A DNA stretch of 64,000 nt from Amblyornis subalaris (lineage: Eukaryota; Chordata; Aves; Passeriformes; Ptilonorhynchidae): assembly GCA_018881555.1 (NCBI GenBank), contig JACAXG010000034.1, positions 2,490,615 through 2,554,614 of the forward strand, read 5' to 3'. Position numbers and translations under genes: made by a program. Under the pieces are notes generated by a model. The model was not told the DNA's origin and ran no database searches. It was given only the letters and a program-made list of their open reading frames with translations. The number at the start of each line of letters is the position of its first letter. The first letter of the stretch is position 1. Shown piece by piece: positions 24,148-38,400 of the stretch.

Positions 24148-24202
24148 TGTGTTTGTGTGTGTGCGTGTTCGTGTCTGTGTGTGTTCGTGTCTGTGTGTGT
24201 GT
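24148..24202. repeat. Imperfect (TG)n microsatellite
   Basis: About 55 bp of TG dinucleotides interrupted by CG, TTCG and TCTG steps lie within the CpG island, directly beside the YY1-type site. The interruptions suggest an old, fairly stable tract. Alternating purine-pyrimidine DNA near a start site can adopt Z-form; that is inference only. Confidence 0.9.
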
Positions 24203-27200
24203 CCGGCGTGCCCGCCCCCGCCCCGCCCGGCCCGGCGGACACCGGCCTGCCCGCGGCCGGCCTGGGACGGCCGTGCTGCTCGAGCGGCTTCCACCACCCC
24301 GCGTGCCCCCGCTCGCCCCTCGCGCCCGCTGCAGCCCGCGCCTCACAGCGCTGTGGCCGCGCGCCGCTCGCCCTCACGGGTCTCGCCGCGGTCACGGCGG
24401 TCCCGCCGCGTCCCAGCTTGGCTTGCTGGTGCCACAGGACAGCTTTTCTATTTTCCGGTGCTGGCAAGCGGCGCTTCACATGTCTCGTTTTATGGTGGGA
24501 ACGCTACACCTGAACCCTTGAAATATATCCATCCATCCCCACTCCGGGGAAAAAACCGTCCAGTCACCCTGATGAGGAGTGTGCCGTGCTGTGAGGCTGC
24601 CTCCACAGCGTCCCTGACAGTGGTGTCCCTGCCACTGCCACAGGCTAAGAACCACTCCATAAAACTAACACGGAACAGAGCAACAGAGATTCAGAAAAAC
24701 AGAAAAAGGTGAAAGTCTTAATCTCTTCCGACACTTTTTTTTCAAGTGAGCCTGTGCTCTCACAACTTAAAGACAACCTCATGTTACCTGTTCCATCCCA
24801 AAAGTGCAGTAGGGATATGGTCGTTGGGAGAGAAGTGTGGCAGACTGCACAATTTCCGGTTATTTAATTTGCATGATACATAAATTTAAGTACTTAGTAT
24901 CTAGAATATTGAAAATACATTTGTCTTTTTATATTAACATGTACTGATATGCCTAGGTATTGTGTTTTGACATTTATATGTCCAGTCTAAAGTATTTCTC
25001 ATACTGAGATTTTGTCCCTGACCATATCTGATTCAACATGCCTAGTTAAATTGCTGTAGGGTCAAATCATCCCATCAGCAAATTCTAGTCTACAAATCAG
25101 TGAGTTTATTACAAAATAAGTATATACATAAATAAATATGTATACACTCCCTTAATTCAAGTCTTCATTCACTGCTTGATGCCATATTTCAAATAATCAT
25201 AATCGATCCTGAAAGATGAACTGATTTTTTCTTCTGGATGTAAATTCCAAACTCACTAGCCAAACATGTTTGGTCTTTACATGTTGGGAGTGGGTTTTTT
25301 CATCAAACAATATCTAGTCTGTAAGTTATTAAGTCACTAAGAAATCCAAATATAAACAAATATATTGAATTAATGTTTATTTTCTGCACTGCTTATTTCT
25401 CAGGCTTTCTCATATGCTCATTTATAGGGAAACAGCTTGATCCCTCTCAACGTGAACAGAATATTTTAATCTTTACTAGATGAAAACATTTTAAAGTACA
25501 AAGAATCATTTAAATAGTTTAATATGCTCTTTCAACAACAATGTAGTGTTCTTAAAACATTTGACATTCCAAATTCATAAACAAATAAATCTGTTTCTGA
25601 ACAGATCAGAAAACTCGTTCTGTAGCTATTTCTGGTTTCACTGGCATTCACTGGAGGTTTGTGAGGGATAAGGGAAAGTGGAGGCTGCCTTTTTATACAA
25701 ACTGTCTGTAACCTGGTTTCACAGATTTACAAATTTTGGTTAAAGAAAAAAAGGAGAGTGAAGGGAAAATGCAACCATTGGGAGGACTAAAATGTGTGGA
25801 AAAAAATGTTGAGGCAGAGTTGGTAAGAAAAAGCAAAGGAGTAAAAAATGGTTAATTCTGCAAGAATGACAGGTATATCTTGAAGCTTTTAAAAAGCNTG
25901 ATTTGTGAATGATCCATTTCAAAGTGCAGGGGAATGCAAAATAAACTAGATAATGCGTTATAATACATGCATTTCCTGTCTTTCTAGAGTTGCCACCTTC
26001 TGACTAGCCTTTAAAATAAACTACAGTAGTTTTCCTGTGAAGACTTCAGTCTATATGACAATGTAATTCATCAAAGATTGCAGTGACTGGGATGCAAACA
26101 CAGCCCATCAGTGTAGTGCCAGGGCATGATGTTCTCTGATGTGCAGCAGGTTTGTTACAAAGGGCTGGGCAGTAGCACAGCAACAGGGTCTCAGTTTGCT
26201 GTATGNTATGAAGTGCCATTCCAACAATTACCTATTATTGCTGCCTCCATCCAGGGATTTTTTACATCTCTCATAACAATGGTGTGTTGGAGTTATGCAC
26301 AGACCTTTTATATAAGTGAACATAATATATTCCCACTGTTTTCAGAGACATCAAGAGGCCTCATGATGATCACAGACTCTACAGCTGCAGAGATGTCTTA
26401 CACAACATTAAATTATCTAGTATATTGATGTGAAAGGAGGCTTGAATAGATCCAGGCCTCCATAATGAGAAAGCAAACAACCACCCAGAATTTAAACAGT
26501 TTAGAATGAAAAGATAATCCAGCAACTCTATTGAAAAGTCTAATGACAGAGTCTGGCTTACTAGGGCACTTCACTCTCAGCTCTTATTTCAAACTACAGA
26601 ATAAGCAGCTGTTCAAAATGGCAGCTATCTCAAAATCCTTGCAGATACTGCAAAAGAGTTTGGAGTATCTTTTTTTTCTTAGTTGTCTAGACACTCATTC
26701 CCACACTCAATCACCAAACCACCTTGCCACTTTCAAAATAGGGATCTTTGTCACTTTAATCAGGCAGGTCTGAAAGATGTGCTGGGAAGAACAATTCTAA
26801 GTTCTGCACCTCTATAACCCAGAGTGTACATATTTATGTTCACATGCATCAGACTGATTGCGTGCACATAGTTCAGAAGCCTGTGTCCCAGCAAGGGCTA
26901 CAGTGGGCATGCCTGAGATTTCCAAATATTTCACCTTTTTGTGTTTGGGCAATATCCACAGGTTGCAACAAACTTTCAATATCCTCAGATATCTTTCAAA
27001 TTTGAGCAGAAAAGAGATCATATCTGAAGGAATCTGGATATATGGCTAGACTGTGTAAAAGATCTATCCGACCAATCATCCATCCCACTCATCTTAGAGA
27101 CCAAGAGGGAGGGACGCTATTTGCAGTTGTCTGAGGATGTGCAGCACAGCCTCTGTTCTGTGCTCTACCTTCTGCAGATTGAAAATCTATTCTGCTATGT

Positions 27201-29435
27201 TGTACCACTGACTGATGGCAAAATGGAATTAGTATTGTGGTTCTGGAAAAAGAACACCTAAAACGTAGGTTAGGTTGGTCTGTTAATCTGAGAAGTGAGA
27301 GGGAGTGTCCTTCTTTAGCCAATAAAAATTGCAGTAAATTGGTGTTTTAATTGTCTATGTACAATACTAATTCTTGCTTAGAGTGCAAAAAAAAAATGAA
27401 AAAAAGCAACAAGATTACAATTTTTATAAATAATCATAACTTTTTTAATTGTGTTGAATTTCATGTGCATAACATACTGTATTTGCTACAGCATAACACA
27501 GAAATACTGGCTCTGTAGAATTTTTGCCTTTAGTAATCTGGTATTTTTCCTCAATTTCTTCTTCCTTTTAATTGCAGCTTGAGTATTATAGCCTTTGAGC
27601 AGCTGAACAACATTACAGATTATTTTGCTGAATCAACATTCTAGCAAATGTGCTTTATCATCATGAATCAGACATTGCCTGATTATTGCACTGAACTTGA
27701 ATAGCAAAAGCTGCAAAAGTATTTTCAAGTTCTTTTTATTTCCTCACATCTTTAAGTATAGGTTAAGGATAGCCATTATTTTTGTCCTTTAAAATCAACA
27801 TCTATTTTTATCCTGATTTCATACAGTATGTGCTTTATATTGGTGTAAGAATAGGGTGACAGTTCTTACGTCTTTGTGTGAAGTCTAATCATTTTGTTTC
27901 TAATGGAAAGTTTGAGCTTCTTAATGAAAATAATAATTTGTTTCCATCTTTGAACTTTACACAATAATTTTACCATAAACACATAATATCTTTACTTTCA
28001 GTGCAGAATTTTGCTGCTTTTAAGTGCAGGCTTTTTTTGTTCAATTAGCTCTATGTGTAAGTATTATATAGCATCTGGCACATCTGTTTATTTAAATGTA
28101 TTGTTGCTTAATGGAGATTTTCAGGTTTGTCTGTGGGAGGGTTTAGGTTGGATTATTTCTTTCTTCCTATATACCACTCAATGATCAGACTGTTTTATAT
28201 TATACTAATCAGAATTTTCATGGCGTGCAAATTGTGGGCCCATTAACTTTATTCTTCTTTTTGTTTTATTTTGTATAAGTATGAACCTGGTAAGACTGCA
28301 CCAAATTTAATGTATCATTGTTGGGACATTGGCTTGCACTTCTATCAAATTGTCCTGTGTCTGAAGTTACTGATTCAAACTATACTTTGCTTCATCATGT
28401 TCCTTCAGGGGGGACTGTCCATCTGTTAATGAAGTTATTTTATTGTATACAGCTAAAATGCGTTACACAGGAAACCACATGAATGCTATCAGCAACTTTT
28501 GCATTCTTGTTTACTAAAGCCAATGTTATTATAAATGAATTTGCAAATGACTGTGGGAATTCATTGCTATGGTAACTGTGATCCACAACAGCAGCTGCTT
28601 GCTCTTCACTGCTGTTGCATATATACATTAAAGCTGACAATGCCTCTTCATTCAATTTTAACATGTGTAGCCTGAAAAAAAGACATCAGCATCTCAAAAG
28701 CTACACATCTGATGTCAAATGCAGCCAATCTATGAGTTAGGTTTATTTAGTCTTTTGGTTTCAGTCTTAGAGTTGTTGAAAACTAGCTAAAACCTTAGCT
28801 TTAATGTGATTTTGTGCCATGAGAAGTTACTCTTCCATACTGTTTTGTCAAATTCAAAACATTAGAATATTTTCCAGTAATTCAGTTTCATAAAATGCCT
28901 ATATTATCAATACTTATCGATTTTTATAGCAATTATAGTCAATATTTATGAAGAAGTTTTCTTGCCTTGCCAGCCTTTCCAGGAGGAATCTATCACTGGG
29001 CCTTCGGTTCCATTTTTTAATGTCCCATACTCTAAGAACTAGTCAGTTCCAGTCAGTTGTCCTCCAGTTCCACTCTGTATTCTATTTTACATTTCAGAGA
29101 TGTCTTTAGATCTAAGCTGTGCTATGAGATACTTCCTAAACAGTGTGTCTTTTGGTCCAGTGGGCAGAGGAAATATGAAGTGTGTTCCTCATGTCAGTAA
29201 GAGTAAAATAATCACATTAATCTTCTTAAAAATCTTGTCAGAGAAGTCTTTTATGTTATCCCTTCCTTAAAGATGAGGAAAATATAACACAGAGAGATTA
29301 AAAACCAGATTGAAAATCTCTAGTATTGCTTGTGGTAGCAGAATATTACTTGGCATAGAAAAGAGTCAAAAGAATTAAAATCCTACCTTAGGGTTTTTTG
29401 TACTGGTCCTGTTAAAAAAAATCAAGCATGAACTA

Positions 29436-30040
29436 GGTCTGAAAAAGGTTCAGAGAAGAGCTGAAAGGTGACCAAAAATATAACTTCCTCACTAGGAGCC
29501 ATTAAGTAAACTAGGACTGTTCGGTTTGAGAAAAATATCATGGAAGGATACGATAAAGTATGAGATGGTGAGTGGGATAGAGAGGCTGGATATGTCTCAG
29601 ATGTTCTTCATCTCTTCTACCACAAGAACTACAAGAACCAATTAACACACACAAACATACACACACACACACATACATACACACACTCCCCCTAGTTAAG
29701 CTTGTGGGATCTTGTTTCAGAGCAATGAGTGCTGCAATGGCTAACAGAGCTGTGGAAGTCCTGGCCAAAGGGCACTGCAGATGCTCAGAGTTTCTGTTGG
29801 TTCTAAGGAGGAATGGACAGTTCACAAAAGACAGTTCACGTTGGGGCTAACTGAGTACATGGAAACCATATCTGACTTTGGAAGTCCCTGAACTGAAAAG
29901 GATTGCTCGGGTGCAAAAAGTCTGCAGAAGTATTAGGCCAAAGTATTTGTACACATTATTCCTCCGGTTCAGATATTCATTTAATGACAGGCTATTGGTC
30001 TACATGGATGTTTGGTTTGGCCCAGTAGGCTTGTCCTTAA
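29436..30040 (+). mobile_element. Old CR1-type LINE 3' portion with embedded AC microsatellite
   Basis: The left part (GAAAAAGGTTCAGAGAAGAG ... GGACTGTTCGGTTTGAGAAA ... ATAGAGAGGCTGGA) and the right part (AACAGAGCTGTGGAAGTCC ... GGAAGTCCCTGAACTGAAAAG ... TTTGGTTTGGCCCAGTAGGC) match, in order, the terminal 600 bp of an old CR1 subfamily. Divergence is high. The (AC)n tract at 29644-29690 interrupts the element between the two parts. Orientation is plus. Confidence 0.75.
29644..29690. repeat. (AC)n microsatellite
   Basis: Runs of ACACAC are interrupted by AAAC, ATAC and ATACATAC, about 45 bp in total, inside the CR1 copy at 29436-30040. It is likely length-polymorphic. Confidence 0.9.
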
Positions 30041-31845
30041 GTGTCCATACCCTGTAATAGCATCGCCTTTCGAAGTATAAAACAACTAGGAAGTATTTAA
30101 TCTTACTATATTTGGTTTTCACACATGAAACAAATGCAAATATTTGAACGTTGTCGGCAGATCAACGGTTTGACAGTAAGTCCATTATTATTCNGTTTAT
30201 AAAACATTGCATCTTCAAATGCTTCAGTGTAAACTGAAGGGCTTAAACACTTGCTTTCATGTCCATTTATTGATATATTTTTTAAAACCTAATTGAAAGT
30301 TTGCTGCCACTGGGATGAATCTTCTAAAGGATGTAGAAGTTCTCTTAACCACATTTTGATAACTTTCAAGAGTAGGGAACATAATGCGAAATCACCGAAC
30401 TCATTAAAATTAAGTCATACTGGAAGAAACAAAGAAACAGTTGGTGACTCTGAAAGAACTTACTACCATAATGAAATGCAGAATTTGACTTAGAAATAGC
30501 TTCCACAAAGGACATTACTTTTTTAATATTAAGGTTTTTTCTATTCCTTTATGAGCATCACTTAAATTGCATTCATACCATCCCTGCAGCACACACACAC
30601 CACACCCCTGCTAGAAAAACCTTGCCACATAAACCCAATACAGAAATCTTTGAGGAAACTAAATATTTGAATATGCTATACTTGCCAAACAATCTTAAAG
30701 CTTCACCCAGCAGATAAATAAATGTTTAAAGTAAAAGAGAAATTAAATAAATTTTACTGTTGTACAAAGTATGTGCTAGAACCAATTATGACAGGTAATG
30801 AGTAATACAAAACTAAATTTTAAATATGATAACAGGAATGAAGTGTTTGTAAGAGGGTAAAATACAAAGAATAAAGACATAACAGACTGTATGGCAATAA
30901 ATATGTTTAAAAATTAAGGTTTGATGTAGAAAAGATAGAACACATAGGAATTGATAGATAAGTCCAAGCCTTAGCGTAGGGCTGCCAATATAACTGTGTC
31001 TTTAAGTAGAGCTTCTGAAATACACTGCAAACTATTGTAAATAATTATAGTCAAGGGACTGCACCATTTTAAGAATATTTGCTTAGGAAGATTTGCAATT
31101 AGCTTCCAATTAGAAAGTGTTGCAATCAAGATCAGATTTTTAAAGCAAGGATTAAACACTGAAAGTGTTACCATGATCCACTAATAGCCTGCATGCCCCT
31201 CCTTAACTAAGGATACTTTTTTTTCCCGTGAGGACTCTTCCCAAGTTGTTTTCTCCTGCTTAGGTCATAACTGAACTCACAGACATCTCAGCTGTCAGCA
31301 CTACCTCAGTGTTCTGGATGCACCAGTCCTAATTCCTTACAGGTTCAAGTGTCAGTGATAAATAAACCACTCATTTTAAACACAATCATATCTGATAAGT
31401 GAGAGCATCAAGGAAGTATGTGTTAAAACAACAAACGATAGAGGGTTTTTGAAAAGGCATGGTAGGCTCTCTGAGTCACTGAAAACAGCACTACTAAAGG
31501 AAATTGAGGTATTTTCCTCTGCTTTAATGCTAAGTGTTGGATAAAGCTTTGATTTCTATGGAATGGAGAAAATCCACAAAAGGTGAAATGAGGCTTTTAT
31601 ATCTTGCAATAGTGGATAAAACCAAACTAGTTTTATTACTCTTATATGAAAGAGAACACATAGAGAAACAACCTGGAGAATAATAAACCACACCAGAATA
31701 TACAGATTTTTAGAAAATTGTAAGGGCCATGCTTTCAAAGAAAAATCTGACCACACAAGAATTAAGCCCACCTCTTCCTCAAAAAATACAATTCAAAAAA
31801 GAATGTGATTTTTTTTTTCTTAACTTACAAATGTTATTCAGTCTG

Positions 31846-31889
31846 GAATCAGCACTATTACTATATAGAATCAGCATTATTACTATATA
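31846..31889. repeat. 22-bp tandem duplication
   Basis: GAATCAGCACTATTACTATATA at 31846-31867 is followed at once by a copy with one base changed (CAC to CAT) at 31868-31889. It is intergenic and the near identity suggests a fairly recent event. Confidence 0.9.
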
Positions 31890-32364
31890 GGAGCTATGAA
31901 AAGTTTCACAGATGGATTCATTTAGTCCAGTAAAAAATCTCTCCAAAGTGTTAGTCTAATAAAAGAGAAACCTATCTCCAGCAAGGAAATAATTCTTTAC
32001 AACAATTTTGCCTTGGCTTATGCAAGCAGAGTTTTCCTTCTTCTTAGTCAAGCAACCACTGAGAATTCTTAAAAATTCCATAAAACAACCAAAAAGTGTA
32101 TTGGAAACAGAATACTTTTTCAATGTTGCAGGCAGTTTTACAAGTTTGGGGAAAAAAAACCTTTGCTGAGAGGTGGAATACACTGTGTCAGTGAGCACCA
32201 GCTCTGACCACGGAGGAACAGAACAGTTCATTCCCATCTACCTGTGAAGTCCCACAGAGCCATTCCACTACTGTCCCAAGTTCTCATAACAAGTTGATAA
32301 CAAGTTAAGAAGGGCAGGGCTGGGGCCTCATGGAATTAGCTGGAAGCAACCCACGCTGGACATA

Positions 32365-32441
32365 CTTTCATCAGGGAAATGNACTACATGATCTTCTGAT
32401 TTCCTTTGCATTCTAAATTAATCTGTGATTCTGTGATTTTT
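32365..32441 (+). mobile_element. CR1 3' tail fragment
   Basis: The segment ACTACATGATCTTCTGATTT followed by CATTCTAAATTAATCTG and TGATTCTGTGATT matches the CR1 3' end (GATGATCTT...CCCTTCCAAC... and the terminal ATTCTGTG octamer repeats). Only the last 80 or so bases are clear; similarity upstream to about 32300 is weak. Confidence 0.7.
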
Positions 32442-35400
32442 CCAATTCACACTTGGAGAANAAACTGTTGGTCAGTTAAGCAACGGATTTAGCCGAATGA
32501 AGGGGCAACTTTCTGAAATTTAATTGTGTGCAGTATGTAAGGCACCAAACTCCATGATTTGGTAGTCCTTTCTGGTCCAGGAAACTATGAAGCTCATGAA
32601 AATGCAAGCCAGCTTTTAATGTAACAATAGTAGATATACTGGAGGGAGAAAAATGTATTTGATATATACAGTCATCTGCTTAACACTCTACTGAGGCTTT
32701 TTTGAGAAATAAATTGCTGTCAAGTTGGTGTAACTTGAAAGCCAGTTCTAGCTAGTTTTTGCTTCAGCCAACAGTTTCACATATGGAAAAACATACAGTG
32801 CTTACCCAGCTTTGCAGATGGACACAGTAACAAGGCCTATGTGTTTGCAGACCTTGTAATAAGGATGACTAGAATAAAGAGTATCGTGGCTAATCGTGCC
32901 TCAGCTTTCCTGAAAGTTGGTTATGTCCACACAACTGGGTTTAGGTAGATCACAGCCACAGCAAATTCAGATGAAGGGCTGGTGCTTACTGGCCACTCTG
33001 TGTTACGTCCATAACATGCTTTGGGTCTTCATACTGAAGTGGTTTATCCAGGAAAGTTTGCAGATGAATTATGAAAAAGCCTGATTTTGTGTCTGACTTA
33101 AAGATCACAATCTGAAAATACAGTTTCTAGCAAGCACTCATGAAAATGAATAGAACTGTACTTTGTAATTTGCAATCTAAAGAAATTTTAGGGATCTGAG
33201 GTCATAGGATTGAGCAGCAGTATTATAGAGTGCTATTTTATTAAAGTGATATGTCTTTCAAGTTCACAAATCATTCACATTTCAGAGCAAGTTTTGCAGC
33301 AGTCCTTATCAACCACTGATACATCTCATATGAGGGAGAGAAGAAAAAAAAGGAAATGGCCTCACCAAAGTAAAAACATCAATAGTTTCGTCCTNGGATT
33401 CTGAAAATTCCTACAGAGACAAGGTCAGTTAAATTACACAGTTTCTGTACTTTACTCCAGCTGACAATCTGCTGGTTATAATGCAAGAACACAAGGGCTC
33501 AAATAGATTTTTCTGCCATGGTGTGCCATCTGGCACAGAGCAGCCTCACAAATGCCGCTTCCCTGCTCTGCTTCTGCAGATCTAGTGACGGCATAATTGT
33601 AAGCCCTGTCACTTTTCAGCAGCAAAGTCAGCTTAATGCAATCTATCTGTAGGTATCAAAGTCATTCGTGCCAGATGCAAATGTTTCATGGCCCAAACTT
33701 AAAGATGTAACTATATTTCCATGCAGAAAAAAAATCTCCAACATTGGAAGTATATTTGAAAGTGTATCAGGATTAAAACAAAAAGTAGGGGATTATATCT
33801 GGGACCGGTTGCTGTACTGGTGCTTAACAGAATAATGCATTAGGCAGCAAATGAGTTATCTCCCTGTTATGGGGCCAAATTGTGATCTTGTTTTCCTCAG
33901 ATGCAAGAGAGATGAAAATCTGCTTTTAATAAGTGAAGTAGTAACAGAATGAACCATCATGCAGTTGCTGCCTAAGTGTTCCCAAGCAGCACTGTCAGTA
34001 TCTCTCACTACGGAGGCAAGGATGCGTGTCTGTAACTTTGATTCCAGAGCATTCGGAATGATGCTCAAATGTGTGGTAGTGCTGGGATGCTGCACAGATG
34101 GTGACTGGCATAAAATTACTCTTTCATTTGTGACTCAACTCAGAATCCAACCTTAGGTCTCCAGCAGGGAAAGGACAGAAAACCAACTCACTGGAACAGT
34201 ATTTTCCTTTCAATGAATTTTTTTTAAATATCTGTCCAAATGCTGCGGTTGCTGATGAAAATCTTTTTTCCTAGACATTAATGCTACAAGGAAAAAAACC
34301 TGCAGAGTTTATAATAAAAGCATCGTGNATTAAGACATACTGAAAACCCAGGTCTGCTGTTCTGAAAAATACGTTTTAACAGAGAGATTCCATCCTATTT
34401 TTCCCCAATACTTATTTACATATGACACTAACTGGTGTTGATTTCGTCTTCCTCGGTACACTATTCAGTATTCAAGTGAACAGAAGGCTCTCCTTCAACC
34501 CATTTATGATATAATATTGTTCAGTGGAGTCAATATACATCTCACGCTGTAGAAGTACACAAAGAAACTGTGTATGCTCATATTTAACAACCATAATTTT
34601 GTACTCCTACAGGCAATGTTCCAGCTTTCTGTGATTCTGCAGTTTTAGAAATGTCATTCTCTCATGGAAACCTCTGTACACTGTGGAAGTAACTTAAAAA
34701 TGGAGGCTCATGAGTTACACTCCATAGTCAAGTGCTTAGAGAACAAAGACACCTTAGATTTCTGTAAATGAGACTGAAGCAGAGTACAGCTGGAAGGAAA
34801 GTCTTCTGTATAGGTATTGGCAGCATTTCTTCAATAGTATATCCAAGCAAAGGGTTGGACATGGTGACATCAAAATATTAAGCCCCTATATAGCTGGATG
34901 TGTTACTTTAGGAAAATGTTGAATTACTTGGTAACTCTTCAATAACACTACTGAACACTTGTATTGTAACTACCCAGGAATCCCAAAAATCATTTGTAAA
35001 CATGAGTAAATTATATCTCACAATAGGATATAAGTGATAACATTCCTATTGAAAGTACATAGCAAAGTCAGGCAGGAATTCAGATGTCCCAACTCATGTC
35101 TGGACTTCAGAAGAAGTAGACTTCATTAGTGCTACATTTTTTATTAGCAATTTTCTCTCCGAGTTTGTCCTACCAAAATGATCAATTTCCAAAAAAGAAG
35201 AACCATAATCCCCAAGACAATCATGCTGGGTTTAAAAAGAAAACAAACCCCCCCAGTTTCTGAGATGTGATTTCCTAACACCCTTGTCCTTTTAGGACAG
35301 TTCTTCTCTTGATTTACAGGATCTATACATTTGAATGGAGCTGCCTTCTTCCAATTCCATCTCAACACTACTCTCGGTATTGAACGCTCAGTGTTTTTCC

Positions 35401-38400
35401 TTGATTCTACATATTAGCTGAATTTGCCTGTCCTTCCTTATGAGTTTTCTTACAAGACAAAATGACTGTCCCGGAAGAAATGGTTTCTGCCTCTTCATGA
35501 ATGAGAGATGAGGCCAATTCCCAGTTTCTTTGTAGAGGTACTACTGTCCAATGTCTCAAGAAGAGCAAGATGGAAAAATACATGGTGATTTTTGAAAAGT
35601 AGTGTCATTTCAGAAGCCCTTTTACATTTTCCTTCAAAATTTCTTAATCACTGACTGGTATTTGTTGTTGTTTTTTGTTTGGTTGGGTTTTCATTTCCCT
35701 ATTAAGTAACACCGTATTGACTAGTATTTGCTTTGCAACAGAAGCCCAGACAAGCAAATTTTGCTTACAGATATGAATGCTGGAAACAAAATCCATTATT
35801 TACAGTACTTTTGAAAATGTTANCTCACTTATAAGAAGATGTTTGGACTATTTAAAGGAATTTTAGGTGCTTTTTCCTAAGGAAGCAGTACTCTATTTAA
35901 CCATGTTAGATGGTATTTAAAAAAAAAAAAAAGGCTCCCAAAAGTGTCTAAATTCATATGTAAGAATATCTAATGGGATTTATTTTTATAATGAATTCGG
36001 GTAGAATGACAGAACAGAAGTAACAAGTAGTGAATTGTTTGGTTTTATGACAATATCACCTTTATGAACTGCAAAACAAATGTGTCTGCATTAGATTTAG
36101 ATTGCACAGAAAGAAAAAGCCAAGCTGAAAACAACAATAATTTATGGCTGAGCAGATAGCAAATCAGGCTAACTCTAGATTTGATTCCTGAGAAAAGTTC
36201 TCCTTAAAATACATTGTTTACCTGGCTAGCTATTCTTATGGTCCTCTCCCATCCATTGCAAATAAGTGATAAATTTGAGGATTGTCTCAAGGGGTTCTTG
36301 CAATATCAAAAATTGTACTATTTTCCTTCACAAAATTATAATTTTAATATAAATTCTAAAAATGTTAAGGGAGGACATGTAAATTTACCAATTCCCATTC
36401 GGTATCCAAATATTCCTCTATTTGTCAAACAATGACAAGACTGCAATTCAGTTTAAGATCATATCTTATCCTAACTTTTAAAATGCTGTAAATCTGTCAA
36501 AATATCACATGAAAAGTTACATCATACACTTTTTTTAAAAGAAAGCAATACAGTAAAAGGTATTTCTCAACATAGAATATTTCATTTTGGGGATATGCTG
36601 AATGACGTATTAGTAACTTTAAATAATATATTAAAAGATTTTTGCTGACTTTTTTTTCCTAAAAAGTCTAGCTCTTATGTGAGATACAAATTACTAAGTT
36701 CCATTAAATTGTTTTCTATGAGGGGATTTAGGAGGAGTTTTTGAAATCTGAATTTTCATTGGGAAAATGCAAGCCATTGTGTAATCAGAATACTAACATA
36801 CTCTGTTTTCTTCTACTATTTTATGACATGAGAAATACCTATTGGTATAAAACATTATGATATCCACATTTCAAATTTTGTTATTATTAATATTGTATTT
36901 TGAAATCTATAATTCCTAGATAGAGGAACAACTCCCAAAACTAGACAATGGTATTTTCAGTTTTACTTCTTTTAAAACCCCTAAAATTAAATCAGTATGC
37001 AAGATGTAAATGGAAATCAAGAAATTGCTTGCTTTCAGAGCCAGTAAGAGACCATTTGATCACCCATGTTGAAATGTATCTTTCAACAAAAGGCCATATT
37101 CAAAACCAGAGAACAGATAAATGAAATAGCCTGTGTTTTGCTGGCAGAGTCTTCCAGAGTCACAAAGAGAACCTTTAAGCCTGCATAGGAATGTGGCAAA
37201 CATGTTTTATGATGTAATATATCCCATTTAACACCCAAAAAATACCCTGGGTTTTTTTTTCATGGGGGATATTGTGAAATATATGAAGAACTCTATTCAA
37301 AGACTTTCTCTATACCTTTAGAAGGTGGGAAAAGATGGAAGCAAAAACAAGATCAATGCTGAATCATTATGGCTGTTCTGTCTTCACATCCAGTAAAAGA
37401 CAACTGGTCAGGAAGTTTCAACTTTTCCTGTGTTCCAAGAGAAGTTCAATTGATTCCTCTTTGAAGTGACAGAATATGTGGATGCACAAAAGTTCTGGGG
37501 TTTGCTGCTACTAAAACAAATTTAAAAAATGACTGCTGTGAGACATTGATCTAATAATCTCTTATTTATGGCTCTTCCATTTTAGAGAATCTTGTGGCTG
37601 GTAGATGAGGACCTACACTGCTGTCTTCTGTGCACCTGCAGGGCTGGGCTCAGCAGGTAGAGTGTTGCCAGGTTTAGACTGTCAGACGNGGTGGAGAGAA
37701 CATTCTTCATGAAAGAATTTAAGCTGTGCTCCAGAGAAGCAATATCAAGCAACAACAATATGTGAATCTAAGTCCAACATCCTTTTTCCTTTTTGCTTGC
37801 TAGAGCTGCTTTATAAGGAACAACTGTTTCTCCTGACCTGCAATGGAGATAGAAGACTGGCAAGAGAAGGGACAACAAGGTCGATAAAGAACACAGTTAA
37901 CAGGAATGCCACAAGTGCTAGCTCAGCTTGAAAAACTTCCTACCACTTTCTATCTGGGATACTTTGGTGATTTATCCTAAAATTATTTTCTTGTGCTTTT
38001 AAGGATGTTGAACAGATATGCTGTTTTTTCCTAAAAAGTGTCTAAGCTGTGAGAGACATGAGCATCCACAGAAGTCTCAGTGTCCTGGGAGTGCAGTGTT
38101 TAATCGGTCAAGCACTTGTCAGAAAATACCTGTGATTTGAAGTCACACAAATCTAGCTTTGTTCCAAGCCTTTAGTACATTGGGATGGTGAGCCCCTGCA
38201 GTTCTCCTCCCTACCAGGGCCAGAGAACTGCTGTGAGTTTTAACATGGGGCATGGATGGAAAGAACATCCTCAAACTGAGAATTAGTATCCTTTTGCCCT
38301 TTGATAGCAACAAACACAGCTTTATTTGTTGCTCATCTCAAGTAATGTATTTTTACTAGAAGGATATGGAAAACAATAATTTGTCTATAAATCATACAAG

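Larger units (their letters stand above)
22500..24450. promoter_or_regulatory. DIPK2A: CpG island / DIPK2A promoter region
   Basis: GC content and CpG density rise abruptly near 22.5 kb and fall back after about 24.45 kb. The island covers coding exon 1, the 5'UTR and upstream DNA. It includes GC boxes of the Sp1 type (for example GGGCGGGGCC at 23901-23910), a CCAAT-type element near 23669 (ATTGG on the gene strand), a GTGACGCGG half-CRE near 23948, and a YY1-type site at 24132-24143. This is the usual architecture of a TATA-less, broadly expressed vertebrate promoter. The transcription start cannot be fixed from sequence; it should lie between about 23.65 and 24.15 kb. Confidence 0.85.

Noticed and set aside
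23572..24513. Several 190-254-codon open frames on both strands rich in Pro, Arg, Gly and Ala
   Set aside because: Low-complexity translations of GC-rich promoter DNA with no recognisable domain.
34620..34645. CTGTGATTCTGC, resembling the CR1 terminal octamer
   Set aside because: Only about a dozen bases match, with no CR1 sequence upstream; too short to call.
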